A stretch of 64,000 nucleotides of DNA from Vibrio atlanticus (GCF_024347315.1 NZ_AP025460.1:682001-746000), one strand, 5' to 3'; shown: positions 9,464 to 22,291, counted from the stretch's first letter. Numbers and translations: made by a program. The notes: generated by a model from the letters alone, not told the origin.

Positions 9464-11404
9464 TTAGATTTTGAAAAAACTCAGCAAGTCTTTTTGCTTA
9501 ACAGCTAATGAAGAGAGTTCTTCACTTGCCTGTTTGCTCTGCTCAATTCCTGAAACATTTTGATGAACAATATCAAAGGTCAGAGAAACATTTTGTGAAA
9601 TATCTTGTGTTACGCCTGATTGTTCTTCAGACGCTGTGGCTACTTGTGTGTTCATATCAGATATTAGTTGTACAGAGTCAGTGATAGAAGCGAATGCAGC
9701 ACGAAGCTGTTCGCTATACTGTCTAGATTCTTCTGCTAACGAAAGGTTGGATTGCATAAATTGGTTCGCATCTTTCGCTTGAGCCTGAAGGCGAGATATT
9801 ATTTCTTGAATATCGACCGTTGATTGTTGTGTTTTAGCGGCAAGAGAACGAACTTCATCTGCAACTACCGCAAAGCCTCGGCCTTGCTCTCCCGCTCGAG
9901 CGGCTTCAATGGCTGCATTTAACGCAAGTAAGTTAGTTTGCTCAGAAATTGAATTGATCACTTCAATCACACTACCGATCTCTACCGAGTACTCTTGCAA
10001 TTGATTAACGATGTTTGATGTTTCTTCGATCGAGTCTTCAACTTTTCGTGATATATCATCTGATGCATCGAGTGAAACACTGCCATCTTTGACATTTGTC
10101 GTTGCCCCAGTTGCAGCGCTCTCTGCGCTAGCTGCATTCTGGCTAACCTCACTCGCGGTACTAGAAAGTTCATTGATAGCAGTTGCGATTTGCTCCATTT
10201 GACTCAGTTCTTGCTGAGCATTTCCTTCTGTTTGGCTCATCACTGCGGTTAGCTCAACGGAGGCTGCTGAAACATTATCTGAAATTTGGTGGAAACCATC
10301 GATGATTCGACGTAGTTCCTGGCGCATTTCTAAAATGTTTGCGTATATACCGGTTTCTTTACCCGTAATTGGAATCTGCTTTGAAAGATCACCAGCGGCG
10401 ACTTCGGCAACAATTGCTTGGATGTCACTTGGCTCTCCTCCAACGACTTTCCATACACTGCGGTAAATCGAAACGGCAATGCTAAGAGAAGCGGCGACAA
10501 CGAGAATTGAAAGAACGCCAAGCACAAATTGCGCGTTAGAGAATCGCTCGACCATATTAGGCCCGACAGAGTCTTGCTCTGACTTTGTTGATAGCTTTAT
10601 CTCTTCAATTGTTTTTGCTGCATTAACACCAGCAAGATCAAGAGTCCCTGAAATGATGCCATTTCGCGTGTTTATAGTGTCAACGATCTTTGAAAATGTG
10701 TTGCGGTAAATTTTGAAGGCACTAGTGAAATCGTTTAAGTAGTTGATTTGTTCCATCGACATGAGTTGAGATTCGATTGTTTCTGCGAGTATTACTACAG
10801 AGTCAAACTCCTTTTCAGCACGCTGAGCATCTTCTGTTTTATTGCTCGTCAGAAATTTAGAAGCGTACAATCTTGATAGCAATACATGCTGCTGAAGCTG
10901 TCCTGAACTGACAGCAACTTCTAAATCTTCTTCAGCTGAAGCCTGGGTCATTAGGTTAGTCACTGCCTCACGCATATTGACCCCTGATGGGTCTAAGGCC
11001 TCTTGAACTAGGTTGTTTCGAGTATTAACAAGTTGAACAACCTTGTTAAAGCCTTGGCTATATTGATCAAGCTGTTTTTTGATTGTTAGGAATTCATTCT
11101 TGTGTAGATCGTCAAGATGAGAACTTAAAATGTCATCGATCAATTGATTTGATGCGGCGATACGCCTATTCAATTCAGAAGCATGTGATGGAGTAGGGTT
11201 CTTAATATATTTAAGTGCAGATAAACGAGCCTCCAGTATGTTGGCTTGGATTCGACCTGTCGAGACACTGGTTACAGCAAGAGAACGGTAAGTATTGAAC
11301 CCATTACTTGATTGATAAAAGCGTAATGAAGCAACGATTGAAATGACCAAGATCAGCGCGAGAATCACGCCAAAACCTAAGGACAGCAATTTCTTTAAAC
11401 TCAT
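9464..11404 (-). CDS. Methyl-accepting chemotaxis protein with bimodular helical sensor domain
   Basis: Inner-membrane chemoreceptor, 646 residues from the ATG at 11404; this start is preferred to the ATG three codons upstream because AGGA is then 9 bases away rather than touching. Membrane helices are at about 6-27 and 293-314. The ~265-residue periplasmic part contains a duplicated motif, [17 protein letters not shown] (127-143) and [17 protein letters not shown] (245-261), as expected for an HBM-type two-bundle sensor. HAMP follows, then the signalling tip [20 protein letters not shown] (from 488). No C-terminal CheR/CheB pentapeptide. The ligand cannot be predicted. It should act through CheW/CheA encoded elsewhere. 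Confidence 0.94.
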   Translation of the reverse strand: MSLKKLLSLGFGVILALILVISIVASLRFYQSSNGFNTYRSLAVTSVSTGRIQANILEARLSALKYIKNPTPSHASELNRRIAASNQLIDDILSSHLDDLHKNEFLTIKKQLDQYSQGFNKVVQLVNTRNNLVQEALDPSGVNMREAVTNLMTQASAEEDLEVAVSSGQLQQHVLLSRLYASKFLTSNKTEDAQRAEKEFDSVVILAETIESQLMSMEQINYLNDFTSAFKIYRNTFSKIVDTINTRNGIISGTLDLAGVNAAKTIEEIKLSTKSEQDSVGPNMVERFSNAQFVLGVLSILVVAASLSIAVSIYRSVWKVVGGEPSDIQAIVAEVAAGDLSKQIPITGKETGIYANILEMRQELRRIIDGFHQISDNVSAASVELTAVMSQTEGNAQQELSQMEQIATAINELSSTASEVSQNAASAESAATGATTNVKDGSVSLDASDDISRKVEDSIEETSNIVNQLQEYSVEIGSVIEVINSISEQTNLLALNAAIEAARAGEQGRGFAVVADEVRSLAAKTQQSTVDIQEIISRLQAQAKDANQFMQSNLSLAEESRQYSEQLRAAFASITDSVQLISDMNTQVATASEEQSGVTQDISQNVSLTFDIVHQNVSGIEQSKQASEELSSLAVKQKDLLSFFKI

Positions 11405-11713
11405 AAATATCATTCCTAGTAAGGCAGCTTGTTTTTATTCTTAACAAATTCTTACATGATTCTAACGATAAATATATCAATAAATAGTATGTATCCACTA
11501 TATTTTTATGTCTAAGAATGATGGGTAAATAGGTTGTTGATATTATTGAATTTTACTTATTATTCGTCTGGTTTCACATCGACTGAGAGTTATTGCTTAG
11601 GTCGCTTCCGTATTATTAATGCATCTTTAATTTTTATTATAAAGTCCTGGAGTGGGATAGTTCGGTTTGGTATAGCCTAATATTTTGATTATTAGGCTAT
11701 TTATATTGTTGGG
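11405..11713. other. Intergenic region chemoreceptor to fructokinase gene
   Basis: 309 AT-rich bases. It must hold the chemoreceptor promoter (minus strand). At 11673-11699 a 10-bp inverted repeat (TAGCCTAATA / TATTAGGCTA) lies just past the scrK stop and may end the scr transcript, although the T-run is poor on that strand. Nothing else seen. Confidence 0.5.
11673..11699 (-). terminator. Possible terminator of the scr operon
   Basis: TAGCCTAATA, 7-base loop, TATTAGGCTA: perfect 10-bp arms 15 bases beyond the fructokinase stop. No strong T-run on the minus strand, hence moderate confidence. Confidence 0.5.
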
Positions 11714-12643
11714 TTAAAGCTTATTTAGGGATGTGAGTAGCTTTCTTTTCTCTGGTAAAGCGGTCATTGCGCCTTTCTGTGTTGTTGCTAATGCCCCGCA
11801 GCCATTGCCCCACATTACTGCTTGTCGAATGATTTCAGGTTGATGCCATTCCTCGTATTGTGAGAGATAGGCGAGTAGACCTGCGACAAAGGCATCTCCC
11901 GCACCAGTAGTATCAATAGCTTGAACTTTTTGACTAGCAATGTGCTCTCGTTGTCCATCTACTATCATCAACGAACCCGTAGCACCTAAGGTGACCAAAG
12001 TGACTGGGGTTTTCAATTGGTCTAGTGCTGTTAGTCCTGATTCTAAAGTGTTGCTTTCTGTAAGAAAAAGCAGTTCTTCTTCTGAAAACTTAACCACATC
12101 TGCTAAGGCGATGGCTTGCATAACGATTGGACGAATCTCTTCAGGGGTTCGCCAAACCTCTTCTCTTAGGTTGGGGTCAAAGCTAACAAATCCTCCTTTT
12201 GATTTGATTGCTTTAAGCGCTTTCAGCGTAGTACTTCTGCTTGGCTCATTTGCTAATGCGATTGAACAGCAGTGTAGCCACTCACCTTGATTAAAAGTGG
12301 GGATATCATCTTCTGTAATGAACTGATCTGCACTGGGTTTTACCATGAAGGTAAAAGTTCGTTCGCCATCTTGGTCAAGATCGACCAGCACGGTTGATGT
12401 TTTGTGTTTTTCATCAAGTTTGAGTTGGGAAGTATCAACCCCTTGCTCTTGGAGAACCTCTGACATAAAACGACCAAGTGGATCATTACCAACTCGGCCA
12501 AAAAAACTAGCTTGGCCTGATAAACGAGCAATACCAACCGCAACGTTTGCGGGGGCACCGCCTGGACATTTTAAGTAGGTAGAGTCGCTCTCAGGAATTA
12601 AATCCACCACAGCATCGCCAGTTAACCATACCTTATTCATCAT
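11714..12643 (-). CDS. scrK: Fructokinase of the sucrose operon (PfkB family)
   Basis: Phosphorylates the free fructose released when sucrose-6-phosphate is cleaved, giving fructose-6-phosphate. 309 residues; PfkB/ribokinase fold with the sugar-site GGAPANVA motif at 28-35 and the anion-hole/catalytic motif DTTGAGDAF at 244-252 (catalytic Asp250). GAGG precedes the start; two adjacent ATG codons make the exact start uncertain by one residue. Last gene of scrB-scrA-scrK on the minus strand, 86 bases after scrA. The gene order gives the substrate; the sequence alone would allow other PfkB sugars. Confidence 0.9.
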   Translation of the reverse strand: MMNKVWLTGDAVVDLIPESDSTYLKCPGGAPANVAVGIARLSGQASFFGRVGNDPLGRFMSEVLQEQGVDTSQLKLDEKHKTSTVLVDLDQDGERTFTFMVKPSADQFITEDDIPTFNQGEWLHCCSIALANEPSRSTTLKALKAIKSKGGFVSFDPNLREEVWRTPEEIRPIVMQAIALADVVKFSEEELLFLTESNTLESGLTALDQLKTPVTLVTLGATGSLMIVDGQREHIASQKVQAIDTTGAGDAFVAGLLAYLSQYEEWHQPEIIRQAVMWGNGCGALATTQKGAMTALPEKRKLLTSLNKL

Positions 12644-12729
12644 TATTTCCTCATATAGAAGCCCACCTGAGCATAAGTAGGTGGGAAATGGGTGACTTGC
12701 CTAGGGGGAAGCAAATCACCCAAAGTTGA

Positions 12730-14112
12730 TTAAGCGTTTTTAACTGGGTTATAGATGCGAGTCAGCATAAATGCTGTGGCAAATGCACTAGCAATAACGG
12801 TTAGGTAACCAATGACTGCCGAAAGTGATTGCGAATAAAGAAGAATACCTGGAATAAAGGTAATGCCCATACCGGTTGCACTGATGTTGAGTAAGTAAGT
12901 AACAAGACCACCTACAGCACCGCCTACCATGCCAAAGACAAAGACTTTTCCATATTGTAAGTTCACACCGAACAGAAGTGGCTCTGTAATACCAAATAAT
13001 GTGGAGATCGAAGCACTGTAGGCATTACCTTTTTTCAGTTTATCTTTCAGTAGAGTCGCGACGGCTATCGCAGCGCCAAATTGACCTGCCATTGAAGCAG
13101 TACCAAGAGGTTGCAGTGGGTTAACACCAGTTTCATTTAATAAGCCAATCTCAATGACACCAAGAGCATGGTGTAGACCGGTGATCACGATCATTTGCTG
13201 AACGGCGCCATAAAGGATGTAACCAATACCAAGAGGTAGGTCGAGCGCCATACGTACTAGAGAAGTACAGCCGTGTTCAATGCTTTGTAGAATCGGACCA
13301 AAGCCAAACAAGATGACAAATACGGCAATCGTAATGGTTAAAAATGGAGTGAAGACTAGGTCCATACTTGCTGGAATGAAGCGGCGTAGATTACGCTCCA
13401 AGTAAGAGACAAACCAACCTGCGAATATTGCTGGGAGTACAGTGCCTTGGTAGCCTACTAATGGGAAGTTGATTCCCAATAAGTTGACCATCATCGGCTC
13501 GGCACCGCCAGAGGCTACCACCCAAGCATTAGGTAATTGTGGGGCGACCATCATCAAACCAACAACGATGGCAATAATAGCATTGCCACCGAATTTCTTT
13601 GCCGCAGAATAAGCGATTAAAACGGGTAAGAAGGCAAAGGCTGTGTCGGTTAGCATACTAAATAGGGCAAGCGTTTCTGGTGAGAAACTCATGCCAGAAT
13701 GCAGCATCATGCCACGCAAACCCATCAGCAAGCCGGTGGTCACTAGAGCTGGGATCAGTGGGATCAAAATATCGGCGAGAATGCGAACCACTTTTTGACT
13801 TATGGTCATATCTGCGAAGGCATCTTGTTTAAAATCTGAGTTATCAAGCTCTCCGCCTAATGCGTGCTTTAATGAGTCATAAACGTGAGAGACTGTACCA
13901 GTGCCAATAATAAATTGGTGTTGACCTGATTGATAAAAGTAGCCGCTGATCTGTTTAATTTCTTTTGCTTTTTCAGAATCAACTTTTTCGTTGTCTTTTA
14001 GGATGAGGCGCAAGCGGGTGGCGCAGTGTTCTGCGTTGCGGATGTTCTCTATGCCCCCGATACTCTCGAGTATCTCATTTACGGTAGCGTCATAATTCAT
14101 TTTGTTCACCAT
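12730..14112 (-). CDS. scrA: Sucrose-type PTS permease, EIIBC
   Basis: Imports sucrose and phosphorylates it in transit. 460 residues: EIIB domain at the N-terminus with the phosphocysteine in NAEHCATRLR (Cys30), then a ~10-helix EIIC domain with the family stretches ITGLHHALGVIEIGLL and GITEPLLFGVN. There is no EIIA domain, so phosphate should come from a separate EIIA, as EIIA-Glc does for enteric ScrA. A second ATG four codons in (MNYDATVNEIL) has GGTGA upstream and may be the true start. It begins within a few bases of the scrB stop. Specificity for sucrose rests on the neighbouring hydrolase, fructokinase and regulator. Confidence 0.93.
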   Translation of the reverse strand: MVNKMNYDATVNEILESIGGIENIRNAEHCATRLRLILKDNEKVDSEKAKEIKQISGYFYQSGQHQFIIGTGTVSHVYDSLKHALGGELDNSDFKQDAFADMTISQKVVRILADILIPLIPALVTTGLLMGLRGMMLHSGMSFSPETLALFSMLTDTAFAFLPVLIAYSAAKKFGGNAIIAIVVGLMMVAPQLPNAWVVASGGAEPMMVNLLGINFPLVGYQGTVLPAIFAGWFVSYLERNLRRFIPASMDLVFTPFLTITIAVFVILFGFGPILQSIEHGCTSLVRMALDLPLGIGYILYGAVQQMIVITGLHHALGVIEIGLLNETGVNPLQPLGTASMAGQFGAAIAVATLLKDKLKKGNAYSASISTLFGITEPLLFGVNLQYGKVFVFGMVGGAVGGLVTYLLNISATGMGITFIPGILLYSQSLSAVIGYLTVIASAFATAFMLTRIYNPVKNA

Positions 14113-14116
14113 TTTA

Positions 14117-15559
14117 TTATATTGTAAGGTAGTTAAGTTTGATATCTATATCGGTATCTTCTTTTTGTAATATATTTAGTCTGTGTTCTTCATTTTCAGG
14201 GAAAAACAAACAAGTAAATACATCTCGTCCATTGTTGAGGTATATCTCAATGATGCTTTGGTCACATATAAATTTGATATCCGTTATGTCATAATTTGTT
14301 CTGTGATGTCTGACGCTTCCAAATTCCCAATCTTCTGGATGGTGGTTATATTGGCTTCGATCTAAGTGAATATCTCTGTCTTTAATAGAGAATAACAATT
14401 TCTTATTTTTAGTTTCGATGGATATTTTTATATTTCCATTGAACTCATTTACATCGAGTGAAAATGAAAGTTGCTCTAACTCAATGGGTATATTGGTTTT
14501 ATTTATTTCCAATGGACGCTTATTAAAAGAGTCAGATTGCAAAATCTTCGGTTGTTGGTATAAGCGACGATTAAGAATTGATAGTGTTCTCGGCAATGTT
14601 AAACAGTTAACCCAGCCAAATTGGCGACTTGGTAGTTCTTCATCGGTCCCTGCCCATGCAATAAGAGTTTGCTCATCTGGGGTGTTCGCCATAGTTTGTG
14701 GGGCATAAAAATCAAACCCACGGTCCAATTCATCCCAGTGTTCAACTTCAAATGTCAGTTTTTCGAAGTTGATGCTGCCTAAACAATAGATAACGTTGAA
14801 TCGGTTATGGAATCGACTTCCGTTTGCCTTGCTACCTTGCGGTGAAAAAATTAAAACGTCATGGCCGTCAACGTTTAATAGATCAGGACATTCGAACATG
14901 TAACCGGTTAAGAATTCCCCTGAGAACTGAAGATCTAATTCTCCTTTGAATTCCCAACTGAGCAAATCATCCGATTGATATATGATGATTGCCCCTGATA
15001 GATCGGCTTCTCGCTGCGCACCGAGCAACATGTAATAGTGCTCATTGTGTTTAACGATTTTGGGATCTCGTACATGCCCGGTATACCCTTTGGGAACCGA
15101 CTTAATCACTGGATTCAGACTATACTTGGTGACGGCATTAGTGTTATCGAGTAATGCTAAACATTGGTTTGCATCTCGAGATGAGCCTTTTTTAATGTTT
15201 CCTGTATAAAATAAATAAGCGTTATTGTTTTCTACAAAAGCACTGCCGGAATATGCTCCGTGAGATTCGTAATTTTCTTTTGGTGTTATTTTAGAACCAT
15301 GCCTCTTCCAATTTAATAGGTCATTAGAGGTTAAATGCATCCAATGCTTCATTCCATGATAGGTATCGAATGGAAACCATTGGTAAAATAAATGGTATTG
15401 ATTATTGAAAAAACAAAAACCATTTGGATCATTTAATAAACCATGGGGAGGCGTAATATGAAATAAAGGTCTCATTTCTGATGATCTTTCTATTTCAGTA
15501 AACTTAGTTATTTCACTAGCCGTTGCTAAATTGATTGTTTTGTATTTTTGTTCTTGCAC
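14117..15559 (-). CDS. scrB: Sucrose-6-phosphate hydrolase (GH32)
   Basis: Splits sucrose-6-phosphate into glucose-6-phosphate and fructose in the cytoplasm (no signal peptide). 480 residues with the GH32 five-blade propeller motifs: nucleophile motif NDPNG at 43-47 (Asp44), RDPK at 165-168 and acid/base motif ECPD at 224-227 (Glu224), then a C-terminal beta-sandwich. GTG start with AGG nine bases upstream; no better start before the conserved region. First gene of the minus-strand scr operon, abutting scrA, divergent from scrR. Visibly more AT-rich than the flanking housekeeping genes, which may suggest the cassette was acquired. Confidence 0.95.
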   Translation of the reverse strand: MQEQKYKTINLATASEITKFTEIERSSEMRPLFHITPPHGLLNDPNGFCFFNNQYHLFYQWFPFDTYHGMKHWMHLTSNDLLNWKRHGSKITPKENYESHGAYSGSAFVENNNAYLFYTGNIKKGSSRDANQCLALLDNTNAVTKYSLNPVIKSVPKGYTGHVRDPKIVKHNEHYYMLLGAQREADLSGAIIIYQSDDLLSWEFKGELDLQFSGEFLTGYMFECPDLLNVDGHDVLIFSPQGSKANGSRFHNRFNVIYCLGSINFEKLTFEVEHWDELDRGFDFYAPQTMANTPDEQTLIAWAGTDEELPSRQFGWVNCLTLPRTLSILNRRLYQQPKILQSDSFNKRPLEINKTNIPIELEQLSFSLDVNEFNGNIKISIETKNKKLLFSIKDRDIHLDRSQYNHHPEDWEFGSVRHHRTNYDITDIKFICDQSIIEIYLNNGRDVFTCLFFPENEEHRLNILQKEDTDIDIKLNYLTI

Positions 15560-15682
15560 GATGGCTTACCTAATCATGTTGCTTGGTTTAAATCATAGGT
15601 AGGGTGACGATTTGATAAAATAGTGAGGACGAATTCTCCTGCAGTTCTGAGTGAATGTTGGCTAAATCTGTAGTCGTTTGTG

Positions 15683-15706
15683 ATGTAACACCAAGTCTTG
15701 TTACAT
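15683..15706. promoter_or_regulatory. 24-bp palindrome in the scrB-scrR divergent region, candidate operator
   Basis: ATGTAACA, 8-base spacer, TGTTACAT: perfect 8-bp arms between the divergent scrB and scrR genes. It overlaps TGTGATGTAAC, half of a CRP-like site. It could bind ScrR, CRP or another factor; the sequence does not decide which. Confidence 0.45.
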
Positions 15707-15757
15707 GTTTTTGGTTAATGTATTGGGTTGGTAGATTGTTAAAGAGAATGAGTGAAC

Positions 15758-16771
15758 ATGACTATTAGGGATGTTGCTAAACGTGCGGGTGTATCAATCG
15801 CGACAGTATCAAGGGTGCTAAATGGTAGTGATCGTGTTTCAGAGCAAGCAAAGCTGTCTGTGATTAGTGCGATGGAAGCTCTGAACTATCAGAAACCGCC
15901 TGCGAAGCGTAAAAAGCCAACTAAGCTGTTTGCTGTCATTGTGCGAAATATGTCGAATCCTTTCTTTACTCAGTTAGTGGATGTTCTTGAGGAAGAGGCC
16001 TACAAGCATGGCCGAAGTATACTGTTGTTTAATAGCCGGAATAATTTACAGTTAGAGAAGACGTTTCTTTCGGAGTGCATCAACCATAAGGTTGATGGTG
16101 TTTTTCTAATCCCTCGCTCGTTGAAAAAAGAACATCTAGAGCCATTAGGTGAGCTACCGTTTCCTGTCGTATTGTTGACAGCGACAGACCCTACTGTTGC
16201 GAGTATAGGAACTCATCACCAGCACGGGGGTGAGCAAGTTGCCTGTTATTTTGCTAGGCGAGGGTATCGTCGTATTGGCTTTATTGGAGCCAGTGATATT
16301 CAATCGGATCGTTTTATTGGTTTTCAAACAGAACTAAAGTCTCGCGATATCCTGTTGGATAAAAAACATGTGTTAGCTCCCTATACTACGGAGTCGTTGA
16401 CAGAATATATCCAACACTTGATCGTCGATAATTTTTCGCCACTGGAAGCTGTATTTTGTTCCGATGATATATCGGCTAGTCATCTATTTAATGGGTTAAA
16501 ATCAGTAGACAGTCAACTGCTTGAAAGGGTTGATATTGTAGGGTTTGATGACACATTTATTGCCCAGTCATTGGGCTTTTCAAGTGTTAAGCAACCAATA
16601 CATCAAATTGCGCTGTTAGGTTTTGATATGATGATGGAGTTGATTCAAATCGGAGAGTCGTTTCCAAAAGCTATGTTGCTAGAACCGACAGTCGTTATCC
16701 GACATACACCTAAAGTTCCGTCTATTTCACGTAGCCCTGAAATTCTTCGTAATAACGTACAGCAACGCTAA
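15758..16771 (+). CDS. scrR: LacI-family regulator of the sucrose genes
   Basis: Transcription factor, 337 residues from the ATG at 15758; an in-frame GTG at 15752 is also possible. The N-terminal helix-turn-helix TIRDVAKRAGVSIATVSRVLN is the classical LacI headpiece, followed by a periplasmic-binding-protein-like effector domain. Divergent from scrB across ~190 bases, so it is inferred to repress the scr operon until sucrose (probably as fructose or a phosphorylated product) is present. Normal length. Its end overlaps a hairpin shared with the converging CBS gene. Confidence 0.9.
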   Translation: MTIRDVAKRAGVSIATVSRVLNGSDRVSEQAKLSVISAMEALNYQKPPAKRKKPTKLFAVIVRNMSNPFFTQLVDVLEEEAYKHGRSILLFNSRNNLQLEKTFLSECINHKVDGVFLIPRSLKKEHLEPLGELPFPVVLLTATDPTVASIGTHHQHGGEQVACYFARRGYRRIGFIGASDIQSDRFIGFQTELKSRDILLDKKHVLAPYTTESLTEYIQHLIVDNFSPLEAVFCSDDISASHLFNGLKSVDSQLLERVDIVGFDDTFIAQSLGFSSVKQPIHQIALLGFDMMMELIQIGESFPKAMLLEPTVVIRHTPKVPSISRSPEILRNNVQQR

Positions 16772-16795
16772 GGATTCGCTCTCTTTCCTTAGCGT
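16765..16795. terminator. Hairpin between convergent scrR and CBS genes
   Basis: ACGCTAAGGA / TCCTTAGCGT, 10-bp arms with an 11-base loop. It contains the scrR stop codon and probably serves as a shared terminator, although no long T-run follows. Confidence 0.55.
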
Positions 16796-16814
16796 GTCTA
16801 TTGGTGAAGAGTGG

Positions 16815-17255
16815 TTAATTTACCTCTTCCGGTTCCGCTTCTTCTTGTAGCTCTAGCAGGTTAATGGCTATCGTAACGAAATCGCTGTCTGTAATGATGC
16901 CCACGAGTTCGTGGTTCTCTACGACAGGTAAACAGCCCACTTTGTGTTTCTGCATATAAACAGCAGACTCTTTTAGTCCTGCGCGCGGCTCTACAGACAT
17001 AACACTCTTGTGCATGATGTCATTGAGTGGTGTTGCAAGAGTATAGGATTGAGCTTGTGGGATGTTTTGTAGGCTAGATTCTTGAGCGGCAAGAACGTCT
17101 CGCTGTGTGACGACGCCAAGTAGTTGTCTGTCGGCATCAACAACCGGAATATGGCGGATATCAAGCGCTTCCATCATGTGCTTTGCATCGGCCAGTGAGT
17201 GTGAGCGCAATAGGGTATGAGGGTTGCGAGTCATCATATCTTCAACCTTGATCAT
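16815..17255 (-). CDS. Tandem CBS-domain protein
   Basis: 146 residues consisting of almost nothing but two CBS repeats (about 5-60 and 75-135). Typical CBS features are VEDMMTRNPHTL, IRHIPVVDADRQLLGVVTQRDVL and VGCLPVVENHELVGIITDSDFV. CBS pairs bind adenine nucleotides and regulate partner proteins; the partner is unknown here. It resembles stand-alone CBS proteins sometimes labelled AcuB-like. AAGGAGG lies upstream of the start. Monocistronic on the minus strand. Confidence 0.88.
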   Translation of the reverse strand: MIKVEDMMTRNPHTLLRSHSLADAKHMMEALDIRHIPVVDADRQLLGVVTQRDVLAAQESSLQNIPQAQSYTLATPLNDIMHKSVMSVEPRAGLKESAVYMQKHKVGCLPVVENHELVGIITDSDFVTIAINLLELQEEAEPEEVN

Positions 17256-18643
<1,388 letters not shown>

Positions 18644-18789
18644 TTTTAGCTGGTTGTAAACGATATAAGCAGAATTTACGGGTGCTAGCAGTAGGCTAGG
18701 AGTCGGGCAGGGTGTCTGTCTAATCTCTCGCAAGGAATACGCGACCGCTCCTCATAGAACCCACTAGACTGAACTTTTGTTCGGCCTAA

Positions 18790-19974
<1,185 letters not shown>

Positions 19975-19989
19975 TATTTCTTTTTTGCG

Positions 19990-20019
19990 AGCCCTATCTC
20001 TCTTCCGAGGGATGGGGCT
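19990..20019 (+). promoter_or_regulatory. Strong 13-bp hairpin between tgt and yajC
   Basis: AGCCCTATCTCTC, loop TTCC, GAGGGATGGGGCT: 13 pairs with two G-U. There is no T-run, so read-through into yajC-secDF is likely; it may slow transcription or protect mRNA ends. Confidence 0.55.
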
Positions 20020-20084
20020 TGAAAATAAAGGGATGCGACCCAATTAGACAAACAATTACGAAAATATAATAGAGGATGTTTTAA

Positions 20085-20414
20085 ATGTTTATTTCTCAAG
20101 CTCACGCAGCAGCAGAAGGTGCACCAGCAGGCGGCGGTTTCGAAATGCTTATCATGCTAGGTATGTTCGCTGTGATCTTCTACTTCATGATCTACCGTCC
20201 ACAAGCTAAGCGTGTTAAAGAGCACAAGAGCCTTATGTCTTCTATGGGCAAAGGCGATGAAGTTCTTACAAGCGGCGGCCTAATCGGCAAGATCACTAAG
20301 ATTGCTGAAGACAGCGACTACGTTGCTATCGAACTGAACGCAAACAACGAAGTTGTTATCAAGAAGGACTTCGTTACAGCAGTGCTACCAAAAGGTACTC
20401 TGAAATCACTATAA
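20085..20414 (+). CDS. yajC: Sec translocon accessory subunit YajC
   Basis: Small inner-membrane protein associated with SecDF-SecYEG. 109 residues: one membrane helix (about 19-37, FEMLIMLGMFAVIFYFMIYRPQAKR) followed by a cytoplasmic domain with the conserved GDEVLTSGGLIGKI. AGAGGA precedes the ATG. Directly ahead of secD (20 bases), as in most gammaproteobacteria. Confidence 0.97.
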   Translation: MFISQAHAAAEGAPAGGGFEMLIMLGMFAVIFYFMIYRPQAKRVKEHKSLMSSMGKGDEVLTSGGLIGKITKIAEDSDYVAIELNANNEVVIKKDFVTAVLPKGTLKSL

Positions 20415-20434
20415 ACAGCTAGAGGATCCTCGCT

Positions 20435-22291
20435 GTGCTAAACCGTTATCCGTTATGGAAGTATTTGATGGTGATGTTTGCCATCGCTATCGCTGCGTTG
20501 TACGCACTTCCAAATATATACGGTGAAGATCCGGCAGTTCAAGTTACAGGGGCGCGTGGCGCCTCTGTAGATCTGTCTACGCTGGATGCTGTCACCAATG
20601 TTCTTGAAGCAGAAAACCTTTCTACTAAATCCGTTGCTCTCGAAAACGGTTCCATTCTTGTTCGATTTAACGATACAGATACGCAAATCAGTGCCCGTGA
20701 TATCATCACAGAAGCACTAGGTGATGACGTTATCGTAGCTTTAAACCTAGCGGCTTCAACTCCTGATTGGCTTGAATCTATTGGTGCTGCACCAATGAAA
20801 CTGGGTCTTGATCTACGTGGTGGTGTTCACTTCTTAATGGAAGTGGATATGGACGCTGCGATGCAAAAACTGGTTGGCCAACAAGAAGAAGCGTTCCGCA
20901 GTGAACTTCGTGAAGAGAAAATCCGCTACCGTGCTATTCGCCCATCGGGTAAAGATGCGGTTGAAGTGATTCTGCGTAACGAAGAGCAGCTTGCTGAAGC
21001 GAAATCGCTTCTGCAATCTAAGCACCAAGATATGACGTTCGTAGATTCAGAATCTAACGGTCGTTTCTCTTTGATTGCTAGCTTCACTGAAACTCGTCTT
21101 CAAGAAATCCGCAATTATGCGGTAGAGCAAAACATTACTATTCTACGTAACCGTGTTAACGAACTTGGTGTTGCTGAACCTTTGGTTCAACGTCAAGGTG
21201 CTAGCCGTATCGTAGTGGAATTGCCAGGTGTTCAAGACACGGCTCGTGCTAAAGAAATTTTAGGCGCAACCGCGACTCTTGAATTCCGTGAAGTGGACAG
21301 CAGTGCCGATTTGGCCGCTGCAGCTTCTGGCCGTGCTCCTGCTGGTAGTGAAATTAAGCAAGACCGTGATGGTCGTCCTGTAGTACTTAAGAAACGCGTT
21401 ATCTTAGGCGGTTCTAGCATTACAGATGCAAGCTCAAGTGTTGATGAATATGGTCGCCCACAAGTTAACATCTCGCTAGACAGCGAAGGTGGTAGCAAGA
21501 TGTCTACATTCTCTCGTCAAAATATCGGTAAGCTAATGGCAACCGTATTTGCAGAGTATAAAGACAGCGGTCGTAAAACACCTGAAGGCCGAGTGATCCT
21601 AAGTAAGCACGAAGAAGTGATTAACCAAGCGACGATTCAATCTGCGCTTGGTCGTAACTTCCGTATTACAGGTATCGACTCAACGGCTGAAGCTCATAAC
21701 TTGGCACTTCTACTACGTGCAGGTGCATTGATTGCGCCTATCTCGATTGTAGAAGAACGTACGATTGGTCCATCTATGGGTCAACAAAACATCGATATGG
21801 GTATCATGGCGATGGTTTGGGGTATGGCTGCAGTAATGCTGTTTACACTGCTTTACTACCGTACTTTCGGTTTGATTGCGAACGTCGCTCTGATGGCTAA
21901 CTTAGTGTTGATTATTGGTGTGATGTCGATGATCCCGGGCGCGACAATGACGCTACCAGGTATTGCCGGTATCGTATTGACGGTCGGTATGGCAGTCGAT
22001 GCCAACGTTCTTATCTTTGAGCGTATACGTGAAGAACTTCGAGATGGACGCAGTCCACAACAAGCGATTCACCAAGGTTATGCAAACGCATTTAGTACAA
22101 TCGCCGATGCCAACATCACCACACTATTAACAGCAATCATTCTATTTGCTGTCGGTACAGGTGCGATTAAAGGCTTCGCGGTAACGTTATCAATTGGTAT
22201 CTTGACTTCAATGTTTACAGCTATTATCGGAACACGTTGTATCGTGAACCTGATGTATGGCGGCAAACGCGTTAAGAAACTGTCGATCTAA
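20435..22291 (+). CDS. secD: Protein translocase subunit SecD
   Basis: Membrane protein using the ion gradient to pull exported proteins through SecYEG. 618 residues, GTG start with AGAGGA upstream. It has an N-terminal helix, a large periplasmic region with the conserved [16 protein letters not shown], and a C-terminal bundle of five helices ending in [18 protein letters not shown]. The helix-4 motif [15 protein letters not shown], containing the ion-pathway aspartate, is intact. Normal length; followed after 14 bases by secF. Confidence 0.98.
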   Translation: MLNRYPLWKYLMVMFAIAIAALYALPNIYGEDPAVQVTGARGASVDLSTLDAVTNVLEAENLSTKSVALENGSILVRFNDTDTQISARDIITEALGDDVIVALNLAASTPDWLESIGAAPMKLGLDLRGGVHFLMEVDMDAAMQKLVGQQEEAFRSELREEKIRYRAIRPSGKDAVEVILRNEEQLAEAKSLLQSKHQDMTFVDSESNGRFSLIASFTETRLQEIRNYAVEQNITILRNRVNELGVAEPLVQRQGASRIVVELPGVQDTARAKEILGATATLEFREVDSSADLAAAASGRAPAGSEIKQDRDGRPVVLKKRVILGGSSITDASSSVDEYGRPQVNISLDSEGGSKMSTFSRQNIGKLMATVFAEYKDSGRKTPEGRVILSKHEEVINQATIQSALGRNFRITGIDSTAEAHNLALLLRAGALIAPISIVEERTIGPSMGQQNIDMGIMAMVWGMAAVMLFTLLYYRTFGLIANVALMANLVLIIGVMSMIPGATMTLPGIAGIVLTVGMAVDANVLIFERIREELRDGRSPQQAIHQGYANAFSTIADANITTLLTAIILFAVGTGAIKGFAVTLSIGILTSMFTAIIGTRCIVNLMYGGKRVKKLSI

